This document shows positions 1 to 6,542 of a stretch of DNA of 40,774 bases, one piece after another. This DNA comes from a virus. The stretch is taken from the IMG/VR virus record IMGVR_UViG_3300009093_000077, positions 1 to 40,774 of that record; one strand, 5' to 3'. The position numbers were made by a program, and so were the translations under genes. Positions within the stretch are counted from its first letter, which is position 1. Every line of letters begins with the position of its first letter. The notes under the pieces are model-generated. The model saw nothing but the letters and a program-made list of their open reading frames with translations. It was not told the origin of the DNA and ran no database searches.

Positions 1-123
1 AACTGGGATACCTTTGGACCTCGCGTCTCGCTCATGGGAGGGATAGCCGGATATGATCTCCGCGCGACGCTCAGGCGTATAATGCTCGGCATCGTCTATA
101 GTCATCATGGTCACGCTGCGACT
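1..123. repeat. Terminal direct repeat (left copy), circular closure
   Basis: These 123 bases are identical to 40652-40774. The repeat lies inside the terminase large-subunit gene, which continues correctly when the two ends are overlapped. The simplest reading is the overlap left when a circular or circularly permuted genome is assembled, not a biological terminal repeat. The unique genome length would then be 40,651 bp. Confidence 0.95.
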
Positions 124-860
124 GATGACTTGGCCCTTTCTTGGAGTTGATTGAGCATTGCGTCGGTGAGGAATAGGCTCACCACCTCACTCATGCCCTT
201 AAGCGGGGTGAAGGTTATGATCGCCAGCCCATTGCGAGCCTGAACGCGGGTATTGCCTTCGGTGTAGATGTCGAGCGGGGGCTCTTCGTCATACCAAACA
301 CCGTCGAGCGTCTCACCCTGCCACTTCTCGCGGCCCTTCTCGTAGGACTTAAAGGCACACACAGATTCTTGCGCCTGGACATCTCCCCCCCCACCCCAGC
401 GCACGATCACGCTATCTATGGCGTTGGGAAGTCCGCGCGTGATGTCCCAATCTTTGAGACAATCGAATGGTATTGCGCCCGTGCCCCAAAGCTCTTTCTG
501 CTGAGGCGGACCTACTAGGATGCGCTGCGGATTATCCCGTGTGGACTCGCCCGTGACACCAGCCGCCCAAAACCGCACAGGATGGTTATAAGCATATCCC
601 TCCCACCAATCCGGATAACGTCCTGTGAGGTGCATCTCCCATTCCATGCCACCGGCTATGGTCTTGCCCAATTGGTTGCCGGCCATGAACAAGCGTTCGG
701 TGTGGAACTTGCCCGCCGCGTGAAACTCGGCCTGCTTAGGATAAGGCCGATAGGCTGCAAGCCGATTACGCGATAGCCTAGTTTGCCGCTCCCGCTCCGC
801 CGCCTTCAGTAATGCCGAGAGCTGATCTGGCGGCATGAACGAGAGCTGAGAGTTGTTCAT
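111..860 (-). CDS. terL: Terminase large subunit, N-terminal ATPase part
   Basis: This is the ATPase half of the motor that pumps DNA into the procapsid. A Walker A motif MAGNQLGKT lies near residue 60, and a Walker B-like stretch VWYDEEPP follows GETLDG. The strings HLTGRYPDWW and FTPLKGMSEVV are typical of a large-terminase family common in alphaproteobacterial prophages. The reading frame stops at 111-113, and the nuclease half follows in the -1 frame from a GTG overlapping the stop (GTGA). I chose the ATG at 860 over an upstream TTG at 875; an ATG at 836 is also possible. It overlaps terS by about 80 bp. The split could be a real two-gene terminase, a mutation or an indel error near the contig join. 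Confidence 0.9.
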   Translation of the reverse strand: MNNSQLSFMPPDQLSALLKAAERERQTRLSRNRLAAYRPYPKQAEFHAAGKFHTERLFMAGNQLGKTIAGGMEWEMHLTGRYPDWWEGYAYNHPVRFWAAGVTGESTRDNPQRILVGPPQQKELWGTGAIPFDCLKDWDITRGLPNAIDSVIVRWGGGGDVQAQESVCAFKSYEKGREKWQGETLDGVWYDEEPPLDIYTEGNTRVQARNGLAIITFTPLKGMSEVVSLFLTDAMLNQLQERAKSSVAA

Positions 861-1128
861 CGCTAAAGCCGTCAAATGTGCCCTCTTTCACCTCGATCTG
901 CTTGGGCAGGAGCGATGCCACGACCTTGAGATATTCATGGGGGCGCTCGGTGCGAACCGTCTCAATAGCCTTGACGCCATTGGCTTCGAAATCTTGCTGC
1001 AGGGCTTGGATGAATTGCTCACCAAGCTTATTGCGCGATCCTTTTGGGCGGCCGGCAGGATTGCCTGAAATGCCAGGCTGAAACTCCCAAGGCTTTCGCT
1101 CTTTCTCAACTGTAGTTTCAGTCAGCAT
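778..1128 (-). CDS. terS: Terminase small subunit-like protein (DUF5681)
   Basis: This 116-residue protein probably recognises the phage DNA and recruits the large terminase. Near residues 17-36 it has FQPGISGNPAGRPKGSRNKL, the signature of DUF5681 proteins, which typically sit directly upstream of phage large-terminase genes, as here. A helical middle part (FIQALQQDF, EYLKVVASLLPK) follows, and the tail is Gly/Ala-rich. No strong ribosome site precedes the ATG at 1128; a palindrome TTCACGTGAA lies just upstream. The family link is solid. The small-terminase role is inferred from position. Confidence 0.8.
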   Translation of the reverse strand: MLTETTVEKERKPWEFQPGISGNPAGRPKGSRNKLGEQFIQALQQDFEANGVKAIETVRTERPHEYLKVVASLLPKQIEVKEGTFDGFSDEQLSALVHAARSALGITEGGGAGAAN

Positions 1129-1143
1129 GTTTCACGTGAATCG

Positions 1144-1515
1144 TTAGCGATCCATATAGGCCCACGCAAATTTGACATGCTCGGAAGCGCCGCGCGGCGC
1201 CATTGGCACATGTCCAAATCCATGCACCCAACCGCCCGGGGTCATGTTAGTGAGATTTTGTAGCCCATAATGGGCAATGCGCTCTTTCTCGAAGGCAAAA
1301 GCATCATCCTGACGATCGAAGTGCGCCACCTTATGTCTAATGACCTTATAGCCTTGTGATAGAATTTCGCGGATGCGGTCATTCTTTCTGGTGCCATATC
1401 CGCGCTTCGCCTCACGTATATGAGCCGATAATCGCCCACCCCCTGAGCTAGCTTTGCCCACGTAGAAAACTAGGTCATCACGCGGATCTACTAATTCGTA
1501 AACGTAATATTTCAC
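1144..1515 (-). CDS. GIY-YIG nuclease domain protein
   Basis: This 123-residue protein is a single GIY-YIG nuclease domain. YVYEL (residues 4-8) and FYVGK (17-21) supply the two signature strands, Arg28 is the expected active-site arginine, and a Glu in FEKERIAHYG (75-84) is the expected metal ligand, followed by the usual LTN. It starts at a GTG whose last two bases are the first two of the upstream gene's stop codon (GTGA), so translation is probably coupled. It sits directly before terS. It could be a free-standing homing nuclease or a packaging-related nuclease, and the sequence does not decide which. Confidence 0.8.
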   Translation of the reverse strand: MKYYVYELVDPRDDLVFYVGKASSGGGRLSAHIREAKRGYGTRKNDRIREILSQGYKVIRHKVAHFDRQDDAFAFEKERIAHYGLQNLTNMTPGGWVHGFGHVPMAPRGASEHVKFAWAYMDR

Positions 1516-1748
1516 TCCAGCGCCTTATCGATCATGGCTTGCCACTCTGCGAGGATGATGTCTGAGAGGGTTGTGCCTGCGTGATAATCGCCTGGAGGGT
1601 GAGAGGCGCAGCCTGCTTCTAGAACGTCTGGGGATGGGTTGCGCATGGCTTTGATGGCGACATGGGCCAGATCTCTGGCTGAACACATTGTCGTGCAATG
1701 CTCATCCTCAAATAGCGCGGCCGCAACGAGCTCCACCATCTCCGTCAT
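1512..1748 (-). CDS. Small phage protein, paralog of the gene at 16707
   Basis: This 78-residue protein is of unknown function. Its second half (AIKAMRNPSPDVLEAG, then EWQAMIDKALE) matches the protein encoded at 16707-17006 (AIKAMREPTEEMVLAG, WQAMIDNALK), so the two are paralogs. The AM-x-EPT...M...AG...W-x-AMID-AL pattern is a widespread small family in phages of alphaproteobacteria. I chose the ATG at 1748 because it overlaps the preceding stop as ATGA; an ATG at 1769 would add seven residues. Confidence 0.75.
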   Translation of the reverse strand: MTEMVELVAAALFEDEHCTTMCSARDLAHVAIKAMRNPSPDVLEAGCASHPPGDYHAGTTLSDIILAEWQAMIDKALE

Positions 1749-1888
1749 TTCTTGCGGCCGGCCTTGCAATCCACGCCCTTAATCGTGCCCTTATTCTTGG
1801 AAGCGTAGAAAACCTGCTTGCCCTTCTTCTCGCCGTACTCGCGGTCCATGGCACGCTCGATCTTGGCGCCTTTCTTAGTGAGAGGCAT
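1745..1888 (-). CDS. Small basic phage protein
   Basis: This 47-residue Lys-rich protein begins MPLTKKGAKIERAM and contains QVFYASKNKGTIKGVD. Small proteins with this MPLTKKGKKI...VFYASxNKGTI pattern are common in the structural regions of phages; no function is known to me. The stop overlaps the next start as ATGA. Confidence 0.75.
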   Translation of the reverse strand: MPLTKKGAKIERAMDREYGEKKGKQVFYASKNKGTIKGVDCKAGRKK

Positions 1889-2033
1889 TGAAAACCCATT
1901 CCTTGCTAAACTGCTGCTGAAGCGACCATTTTGCGAGATGGATCAGTTCTTCGCGGCTCATCTTATCAACGCGGCGGTCCAAAATCGACATGATATAATC
2001 CGGATTTTTGACGGGCAAGTCCAAGATCCCCAT
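1875..2033 (-). CDS. Hypothetical protein, 52 aa
   Basis: The ATG at 2033 follows the preceding stop by one base, and the 3' end overlaps the next gene by 14 bp. The sequence (MGILDLPVKNPDYIMSILDRR, then EELIHLAKWSLQQQF) looks like a helical soluble protein. The open frame extends upstream to 2129, but that part lies over the His-rich gene and looks non-coding. I do not recognise a family. Confidence 0.6.
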   Translation of the reverse strand: MGILDLPVKNPDYIMSILDRRVDKMSREELIHLAKWSLQQQFSKEWVFNASH

Positions 2034-2034
2034 G

Positions 2035-2205
2035 TTACTTACCCTCCTTGGCCAGCTTGCCGACGCCAGAGCGATCGGTTGGCTCTTTTCCGCCGCCAGC
2101 CGGCTTGGAATGATGCTTGCCGTGCGCATGAGCGTGGTGATGGTCGCCCTTGTGATGCTTGTGGATATGCTCCATTGCGGAGCGCATGTCTTCTTTGGAC
2201 GCCAT
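2035..2205 (-). CDS. Small histidine-rich protein
   Basis: This 56-residue protein has a His-rich centre (HIHKHHKGDHHHAHAHGKHH, residues 13-32) and a Gly/Lys tail. The ATG has a good ribosome site (GAAAGGA, about 7 bases upstream). Such a His cluster could bind metal ions such as zinc or nickel, but nothing in the sequence fixes a role. It is followed by the 52-residue gene with one base between stop and start. Confidence 0.7.
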   Translation of the reverse strand: MASKEDMRSAMEHIHKHHKGDHHHAHAHGKHHSKPAGGGKEPTDRSGVGKLAKEGK

Positions 2206-2217
2206 GGAGTTATCCTT

Positions 2218-2406
2218 TCAAGGATGGCAAATGATGGTTGGAGTGGTTTGGTTCTCTATCCAGGCCGCGACTTGATAAGCCGGATCAATATATTTACGGA
2301 TGGCTAATACGCGCTGGGGTGTATCGCCAAGATGCTCTGTATGATGCAGAGCAATCGCCATGACGCTATCCAGAAAATCACTGGACTGCTGGCTTAGGCC
2401 TGGCAT
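2218..2406 (-). CDS. Hypothetical protein, 62 aa
   Basis: This small soluble protein begins MPGLSQQSSDFLDSVMAIAL and includes RVLAIRKYIDPAYQVAAWIE. The start overlaps the end of the OmpR-type gene by 13 bp, and the stop lies 12 bp before the His-rich gene. I do not recognise a family. The tight packing in a same-strand gene run is the main support. Confidence 0.6.
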   Translation of the reverse strand: MPGLSQQSSDFLDSVMAIALHHTEHLGDTPQRVLAIRKYIDPAYQVAAWIENQTTPTIICHP

Positions 2407-2816
2407 TGTGTCTCCAGCCGATAGCCAATGCCGCGAACCGTTTCGATTGCATTCTGCCAGGGCGTGCCTCTGAGCTTGCGGCGAATGTGGCAGATTCGGA
2501 CATCGGCAAGCTTGGAAAGGCGCTGCTCGGCCGTATCGCGCGGCATGACATCGGTAATGGCTTGTTTGCTCACGACTTTGCCGCGCTTTTGATAGAGCAA
2601 CGAGAGAGCAGCGCGTTCGCCTGGCGTGAACAGCTTGGAATCGAGCTTGGGCGGAATTGGGCCAAACGGATCGGGCTCAAAATACGCCATGCATATAGTG
2701 CTGATTTGGTCGCTAATACGTTCGACTTCCCGGTTCTTGGCAACCGCGCACATTTGTTCGAGCAAGTCGGTGATATGATCGGCCGTCGATTGGTGCGGCA
2801 TCGGATGCACGCCCAT
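2394..2816 (-). CDS. OmpR/PhoB-type winged-helix DNA-binding protein (no receiver)
   Basis: This 140-residue protein probably regulates transcription. Residues about 62-137 form a C-terminal winged helix of the OmpR/PhoB class: FTPGERAALSLLYQKRGKVV, then a recognition-helix stretch ADVRICHIRRKL (104-115) and the wing hairpin ETVRGIGYRLE (125-135). The N-terminal 60 residues are helical and are not a receiver domain, so no phosphorylation control is expected. The ATG follows the preceding stop directly. Its place in the leftward operon before the terminase suggests it acts on the phage's own late genes, but host targets are possible. Confidence 0.8.
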   Translation of the reverse strand: MGVHPMPHQSTADHITDLLEQMCAVAKNREVERISDQISTICMAYFEPDPFGPIPPKLDSKLFTPGERAALSLLYQKRGKVVSKQAITDVMPRDTAEQRLSKLADVRICHIRRKLRGTPWQNAIETVRGIGYRLETQCQA

Positions 2817-3116
2817 TCAGGTGAGGCCGTAAAAGGTTTGGACGGTGGTATTGGTGGTGCGGACCTGGGCAATCTTCATGCCGGTGAGCGGGATACCTTT
2901 GGTCAAGGCCACAACCATGGGCGTCGTATTACCCGAAAGAACCAGGCGTGCATTGCCATTCGTGCCCGCGATCAGCGCGATAAGCGGCGGGCTATAGGTG
3001 GTCGAGGTCGAGGCCGTAACCACCTGCACCTGCGTGGCAAATGGAATAATGCAGTTGGTGGGATTGCTGGGATCGGCAACGGCAGTCGCCGTCCGCACGG
3101 ATGAACTAGCGGTCAT
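2817..3116 (-). CDS. Hypothetical Thr/Ser-rich, probably virion, protein
   Basis: This 99-residue protein is rich in Thr, Ser and Val (for example STTYSPPLIALIAGTNGNAR and TTNTTVQTFYG), a composition typical of beta-rich decoration or tail components. No cysteine-rich or membrane segment is evident. It lies between the OmpR-type gene and another beta-rich gene. The function is unknown; the virion role is inferred from composition and neighbours. Confidence 0.6.
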   Translation of the reverse strand: MTASSSVRTATAVADPSNPTNCIIPFATQVQVVTASTSTTYSPPLIALIAGTNGNARLVLSGNTTPMVVALTKGIPLTGMKIAQVRTTNTTVQTFYGLT

Positions 3117-3194
3117 TCATCACCTCAGAATGAGTGTCCCGTAGTTCGCGCCGCACGGGACCGGCGGCCAGAGGGAGCAATCAGCTCTGCGAAA

Positions 3195-3773
3195 TCAGTA
3201 CAGGAGGGCCATGGGGCCAAGATTTGCCGTGTAGGTCGTGGGCGGCGTGATGCTGGCGCCTGTACCGAACGAGCCGGTGGCCGAGCCCGTCAGCGTCGGA
3301 TTCACGTCACTGTTGAGCGTCGCGAGCTTTGCGGTGGTGCCATTGCCTTGAATAGCGATGAAATAGGTGCCCGGAGCCGTCAGATTGTATGTGGCCGTGA
3401 AGGCGAAACGCTGCCATGTGCTGGCGGTGCCCACTAGCGTGCCGGCCGTGGCGGAGGTGGCGAGAAGCACGCCGGTCGGGCTATGCAGCTCAGCCAGCCA
3501 GTTGTCCGTGCCGCCCGTGGTCCCGATCAACACCTGCACGCCGGTCAGAAGCGCGGGGAAGCCCACGATTGTGCTGGAATAATACCGCGTACCCGACACC
3601 ATGGTCTTGTCTTTGACCTGGGTGAAATACGAATATGCAGCTGCATTCTGGACTAAATTGCTCGATCCAGTCTGTGGATTAGCACCGTTTGCCACCTCGG
3701 TGTCGAGACTGCAGGTCTCGTTGCCTGTCCACTGAACGATCTGCGGAACGCCATTGCTTAACCATCCGGCCAT
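3195..3773 (-). CDS. Putative beta-rich virion protein
   Basis: The frame is open from 3863, but the ATG at 3773 has a strong ribosome site (AAAGGAGA about 6 bases upstream), giving 192 residues beginning MAGWLSNGVPQIVQWTG. The body is Thr/Gly/Ala-rich, with a stretch TYNLTAPGTYFIAIQGNGTT like a carbohydrate-binding or jelly-roll strand. It resembles accessory structural proteins of tailed phages. It lies outside the main structural block but on the same strand in the same run of genes. The exact role is unknown. Confidence 0.65.
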   Translation of the reverse strand: MAGWLSNGVPQIVQWTGNETCSLDTEVANGANPQTGSSNLVQNAAAYSYFTQVKDKTMVSGTRYYSSTIVGFPALLTGVQVLIGTTGGTDNWLAELHSPTGVLLATSATAGTLVGTASTWQRFAFTATYNLTAPGTYFIAIQGNGTTAKLATLNSDVNPTLTGSATGSFGTGASITPPTTYTANLGPMALLY

Positions 3774-3886
3774 AGCCGTCTCCTTTTCGAAGTTGGGGAT
3801 TTGGCCGGGTTGGAATAGTTGGAAAGCTACCGCAGGGGTCTTGCCCCAAGCGTCGCAAATCACAACGCAGCCGACAGAAAATTGAG

Positions 3887-4264
3887 TCAGACTTGAGAAA
3901 TTGTCAAGCCGATTGCAGCTCCGCCGCCGTCGAAAGAATATGCGTCGCTATTTTCACGCCATTTGGGAGGGTCAACTATGCCCTTTCTCGGGTATTTGCA
4001 TAGCTCAGGATTGTTCGGGATAGCTCGCCAAGCAATGTATTTCCAGTAGCGGCCACGGTTAGGAAAATCATTCCAAAGCTGCAAAGCGACAAATATAGCT
4101 AGGTCAGTTCCATCGCAAAGTTGCCCCCACGCCTTTAATTTACGCCAAGTCCCAAACGGCATGAAGGGCGCCTTTACTTTGAAATAGAATTCTCCAACAT
4201 TGTCCTGGGGAATACTATTCCAGTGGTCATGGACTGCTCTTGGTGCTTCCGCCGGTATGCCCAT
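3887..4264 (-). CDS. Hypothetical protein, 125 aa
   Basis: The ATG at 4264 has a strong ribosome site (AGGAG, 7 bases upstream); the upstream extension to 4324 runs into the NusG-like gene and is unlikely to be used. The protein begins MGIPAEAPRAVHDHW and is rich in Trp, Pro and aromatic residues, with YWKYIAWRAIPNNPELC in the middle. It has no membrane segment. I do not recognise a family. Confidence 0.65.
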   Translation of the reverse strand: MGIPAEAPRAVHDHWNSIPQDNVGEFYFKVKAPFMPFGTWRKLKAWGQLCDGTDLAIFVALQLWNDFPNRGRYWKYIAWRAIPNNPELCKYPRKGIVDPPKWRENSDAYSFDGGGAAIGLTISQV

Positions 4265-4286
4265 CTTTTTTCTCCTATTTAGTATA

Positions 4287-4739
4287 TTAGGCCGCTCCCT
4301 GAATGTCTCTAATAGACACTTCAATCCGGTTTCCCATGATCTCGAGAAACGCTTTCACGCGCTGCTTATCGGTGCCACGGAAAAGGCCTTCGTAACCTCG
4401 CAGAAGCCCGTTGGTGATCTTGACTGTCTGGCCCGGGATGAAGGCCTGTTCGGCCTGTATAGCTTCGGTAGACTCGCGAAAAGCCATGATAGCGTCCATT
4501 GCTTTAGAGGGAACGATGGTTGGGAGAAATCCGGTCTTGAGCAAGTCGCAACAACCCCGCGTCGAACGCACAACGCCCCAATTGTCTAAATCGCGGTCGA
4601 ACTCCAGGAAAATATAGCGCGGAAACATCGGACGCTTAGCTAAAACAGGCAGATAAACATGGAAATCCTGCTTAGAAAGCTCGACAGCTGCGCGAGCTTC
4701 CTGCTGGGGCTTTGTGACGGCGCAGAACCAGTGTTTCAT
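4287..4739 (-). CDS. NusG/RfaH-like transcription elongation factor
   Basis: This 150-residue protein is a NusG paralog, expected to bind RNA polymerase and suppress pausing or termination. The N-terminal NGN domain (about 1-95) starts MKHWFCAVTKPQQEARA and includes FPRYIFLEF and VVRSTRGC. The C-terminal KOW domain (about 104-150) has PGQTVKITNGLLRGYEGLF. The ATG at 4739 overlaps the preceding stop as ATGA, which favours it over an ATG at 4754. The gene lies in the early part of a leftward gene run of about 31 kb, so an antitermination role on the late operon is the natural inference. RfaH-type specialised factors often need a DNA element; none was identified here. Confidence 0.88.
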   Translation of the reverse strand: MKHWFCAVTKPQQEARAAVELSKQDFHVYLPVLAKRPMFPRYIFLEFDRDLDNWGVVRSTRGCCDLLKTGFLPTIVPSKAMDAIMAFRESTEAIQAEQAFIPGQTVKITNGLLRGYEGLFRGTDKQRVKAFLEIMGNRIEVSIRDIQGAA

Positions 4740-5167
4740 GCGGGGCGCCTCCAAGATTTTGCGGCGCGCGCGAAACCATTTTCTTCTAAAACTTGAGCCA
4801 CGGATTTTGTGGCTCTGGGAGCCTCAAGCGCTCTCGGAAAAGGACGAAATGTCTCAAGCCGGCGATGCGAACTGTCCCCAAAACTTGGCTTGAGAAGCGC
4901 CAAAAGCTGCCCCGGCGTAGGAAAAAATCTATTCTCGCCGTTTCTCCGGTATGCCTGGCAAGCGTCCGCAATTTGGTCGGCAGTGAATCCATCAAGATCA
5001 GAAAGAAAGTCTTCAATCAAAAGCTTAGCCTGTTCTGGCGTATAATCAGGACGCCAATAATGAAGGGCCAAGCGGGACAATGTTATCGCTGTCGTTTTCT
5101 TCCACGCCGCAAGCTGCTTCGAAGGCTCCGATAGCGAAATTTTGGTGGGCATTTGTTCGTTTGCCAT
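4736..5167 (-). CDS. Putative replication accessory protein
   Basis: The ATG at 5167 (MANEQMPTKISL) gives 143 residues; an ATG at 5152 is also possible. The middle part (YTPEQAKLLIEDFLSDL, then ADACQAYRRNGENRFFPTPG) resembles small proteins encoded directly after DUF1376 genes in alphaproteobacterial phages, thought to act in replication as helicase-loader-type partners. It overlaps the DUF1376 gene by 122 bp in another frame, and its stop overlaps the NusG-like start as ATGA. The function is inferred from position. Confidence 0.65.
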   Translation of the reverse strand: MANEQMPTKISLSEPSKQLAAWKKTTAITLSRLALHYWRPDYTPEQAKLLIEDFLSDLDGFTADQIADACQAYRRNGENRFFPTPGQLLALLKPSFGDSSHRRLETFRPFPRALEAPRATKSVAQVLEENGFARAAKSWRRPA

Positions 5168-5849
5168 TTCCAGTTTTTTCCTTATCCGTCGCCCAGTTAA
5201 GCCAAGTTTTCCGCCAGTCAATTTTGACTGCGGAGCCGCCAGCTTTTGCGGCCCAATAGTTTTGAAATCTGGTCGCTTCGTAGGCGAGATCGATCCAGCA
5301 AAGGTTCATTTCCTTGCGTTTTTCGTGTGCTTCGTGGACCCACTCTCTCGGAATGGTTTCTTCAGAACCCCATCGACGCCCGCGTTTTTGGCTTGCGCGT
5401 CCTACATCCGAACGAAGTGAGGATGTATCTTCTTGTTGAGGTAAAGGTATAGGTGTTGGGTTTTGCTCGGTACTTTGCTTAACGTTTGCTTGAGCGTTTG
5501 CTTGTCGCTTTGCTGCTGAAGCAATGCCACCAACGCGGCCAGCAAGTGCCCTAGCATCAGTTATGGAAACGGCTCGGGTTAATTCCTCGTCCGCGCGCTT
5601 CTGATGCCACGCGCCTTCGCGCTCACGGAAGAACTCAGCCATAATCGGCTTGAGCTTGCGCCACTCAGCGGGCGTCGCCTTCACAATAGCCGCGAGCCGC
5701 GCGTCATCTGCCGGCAAAGCCCCACCGCGCCGCCAATAAGCCATGAGCAACAGGAGATATGCCCCATGCTGGTCGCGCGTGAGATGCGTTGTATCGGCAT
5801 GATATGCGCCGATGTGCAAAGGCATCCATTCATCAGGCTTGCGTGCCAT
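5046..5849 (-). CDS. DUF1376 replication-module protein
   Basis: This 267-residue protein has an N-terminal DUF1376 domain (about 1-110): DEWMPLHIGAYHADTTHLTR, DQHGAYLLLLMAYWRRGG and TPAEWRKLKPIMAEFF. DUF1376 proteins occur in phage replication modules and resemble primosome or helicase-loader components, so DNA replication initiation is likely. A linker rich in Gln, Asn and Ser (about 135-175) is followed by a C-terminal helical part with NYWAAKAGG and WRKTWLNWA. The start overlaps the upstream stop as TAATG. No replicative helicase, primase or polymerase was found, so host replication proteins must be recruited. Confidence 0.85.
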   Translation of the reverse strand: MARKPDEWMPLHIGAYHADTTHLTRDQHGAYLLLLMAYWRRGGALPADDARLAAIVKATPAEWRKLKPIMAEFFREREGAWHQKRADEELTRAVSITDARALAGRVGGIASAAKRQANAQANVKQSTEQNPTPIPLPQQEDTSSLRSDVGRASQKRGRRWGSEETIPREWVHEAHEKRKEMNLCWIDLAYEATRFQNYWAAKAGGSAVKIDWRKTWLNWATDKEKTGNGKRTNAHQNFAIGAFEAACGVEENDSDNIVPLGPSLLAS

Positions 5850-6142
5850 TATGCCCGCGCCCCCATGAGCCTCGCCCTGGTGGGCGGCGCAATACAGGAT
5901 GGCTTGAGCGCGATAGCCTCCCGACCACGGCCGGCAGAACGCCTCGCCATGTCACGAAGCATGGCGCGAGCGTCGAGAATATCCGCGAAATGGTCATAGG
6001 CTTTCGTGCGCACGGCGGAATAAGTTCTACCCGTCATGCCGGCGATGTCATGGAATGCAGCATCGCGCTCGGTAACGTTAAGTGACATGGCTGCTTCAAG
6101 CCAAAGTAGTTCATGCAACGCCCAGCTGATGCGAATTTTCAT
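5849..6142 (-). CDS. Small putative DNA-binding protein
   Basis: This 97-residue basic protein contains IAGMTGRTYSAVRTKAYDHF (about 33-52), which looks like a Myb/SANT- or HTH-like helix pair. The C-terminus is Arg/Ala-rich. Its stop overlaps the DUF1376 start as TAATG, implying coupled translation and a shared role in early or replication functions. The ribosome site is weak; an internal ATG at residue 19 is an alternative start. Confidence 0.6.
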   Translation of the reverse strand: MKIRISWALHELLWLEAAMSLNVTERDAAFHDIAGMTGRTYSAVRTKAYDHFADILDARAMLRDMARRSAGRGREAIALKPSCIAPPTRARLMGARA

Positions 6143-6180
6143 TTCTATGCTCGATAGCTATAGGCGCAGCCCAGCGCCGG

Positions 6181-6357
6181 TTATTCTTGCTCTAAGGATT
6201 CGTCTGCAATGCGTGCGGCCTGGATGTCCAAGATAATCGCGTTAATCGCCGCTCTGGGACGCGGCCTTTGTTCGGTTACGCATTCCGGCCCGACGCCATG
6301 AGCGCGGAGAATATGTTCGGCTCGGCGGATTTCAGGAGTGGTCGATGAGTGTTTCAT
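6181..6357 (-). CDS. Small hypothetical protein, 58 aa
   Basis: It begins MKHSSTTPEIRRAEHILRAH and ends ARIADESLEQE, giving a helical, charged protein. The start lies 5 bases after the stop of the next small gene upstream. It belongs to a tightly overlapping leftward run of tiny genes (6181-7011). No known family. Confidence 0.55.
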   Translation of the reverse strand: MKHSSTTPEIRRAEHILRAHGVGPECVTEQRPRPRAAINAIILDIQAARIADESLEQE

Positions 6358-6362
6358 ACAAC

Positions 6363-6542
6363 CTACGAGAGTATTGCTGTTTGCCTGAATCGAATTGAGC
6401 GAGCGCGCGTGCGCTGGCGTTTGGTTTTCATTCTCAGAATTTTGTCGCGGTCGAATTGAAGGCGCAGATCGTCATGGATGCGGCGGTAGTTGCTTCCGCG
6501 CTGTTTGAGAGTGCCCATGCAAGCGAAAAGGGGAAGCGTCAT
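6363..6542 (-). CDS. Small basic hypothetical protein, 59 aa
   Basis: This is an Arg/Lys-rich protein (LKQRGSNYRRIHDDL, then MKTKRQRTRARSIRFR). The ATG overlaps the upstream stop as ATGA, supporting a real coupled gene. The composition suggests nucleic-acid binding, but no fold is recognisable. Confidence 0.5.
   Translation of the reverse strand: MTLPLFACMGTLKQRGSNYRRIHDDLRLQFDRDKILRMKTKRQRTRARSIRFRQTAILS

Noticed and set aside
110-170. Programmed -1 frameshift in terL
   Set aside because: AAAGGGC is present near 132-138 on the minus strand, but it is phased to the downstream frame, not to the frame being exited, so it does not fit the canonical rule.
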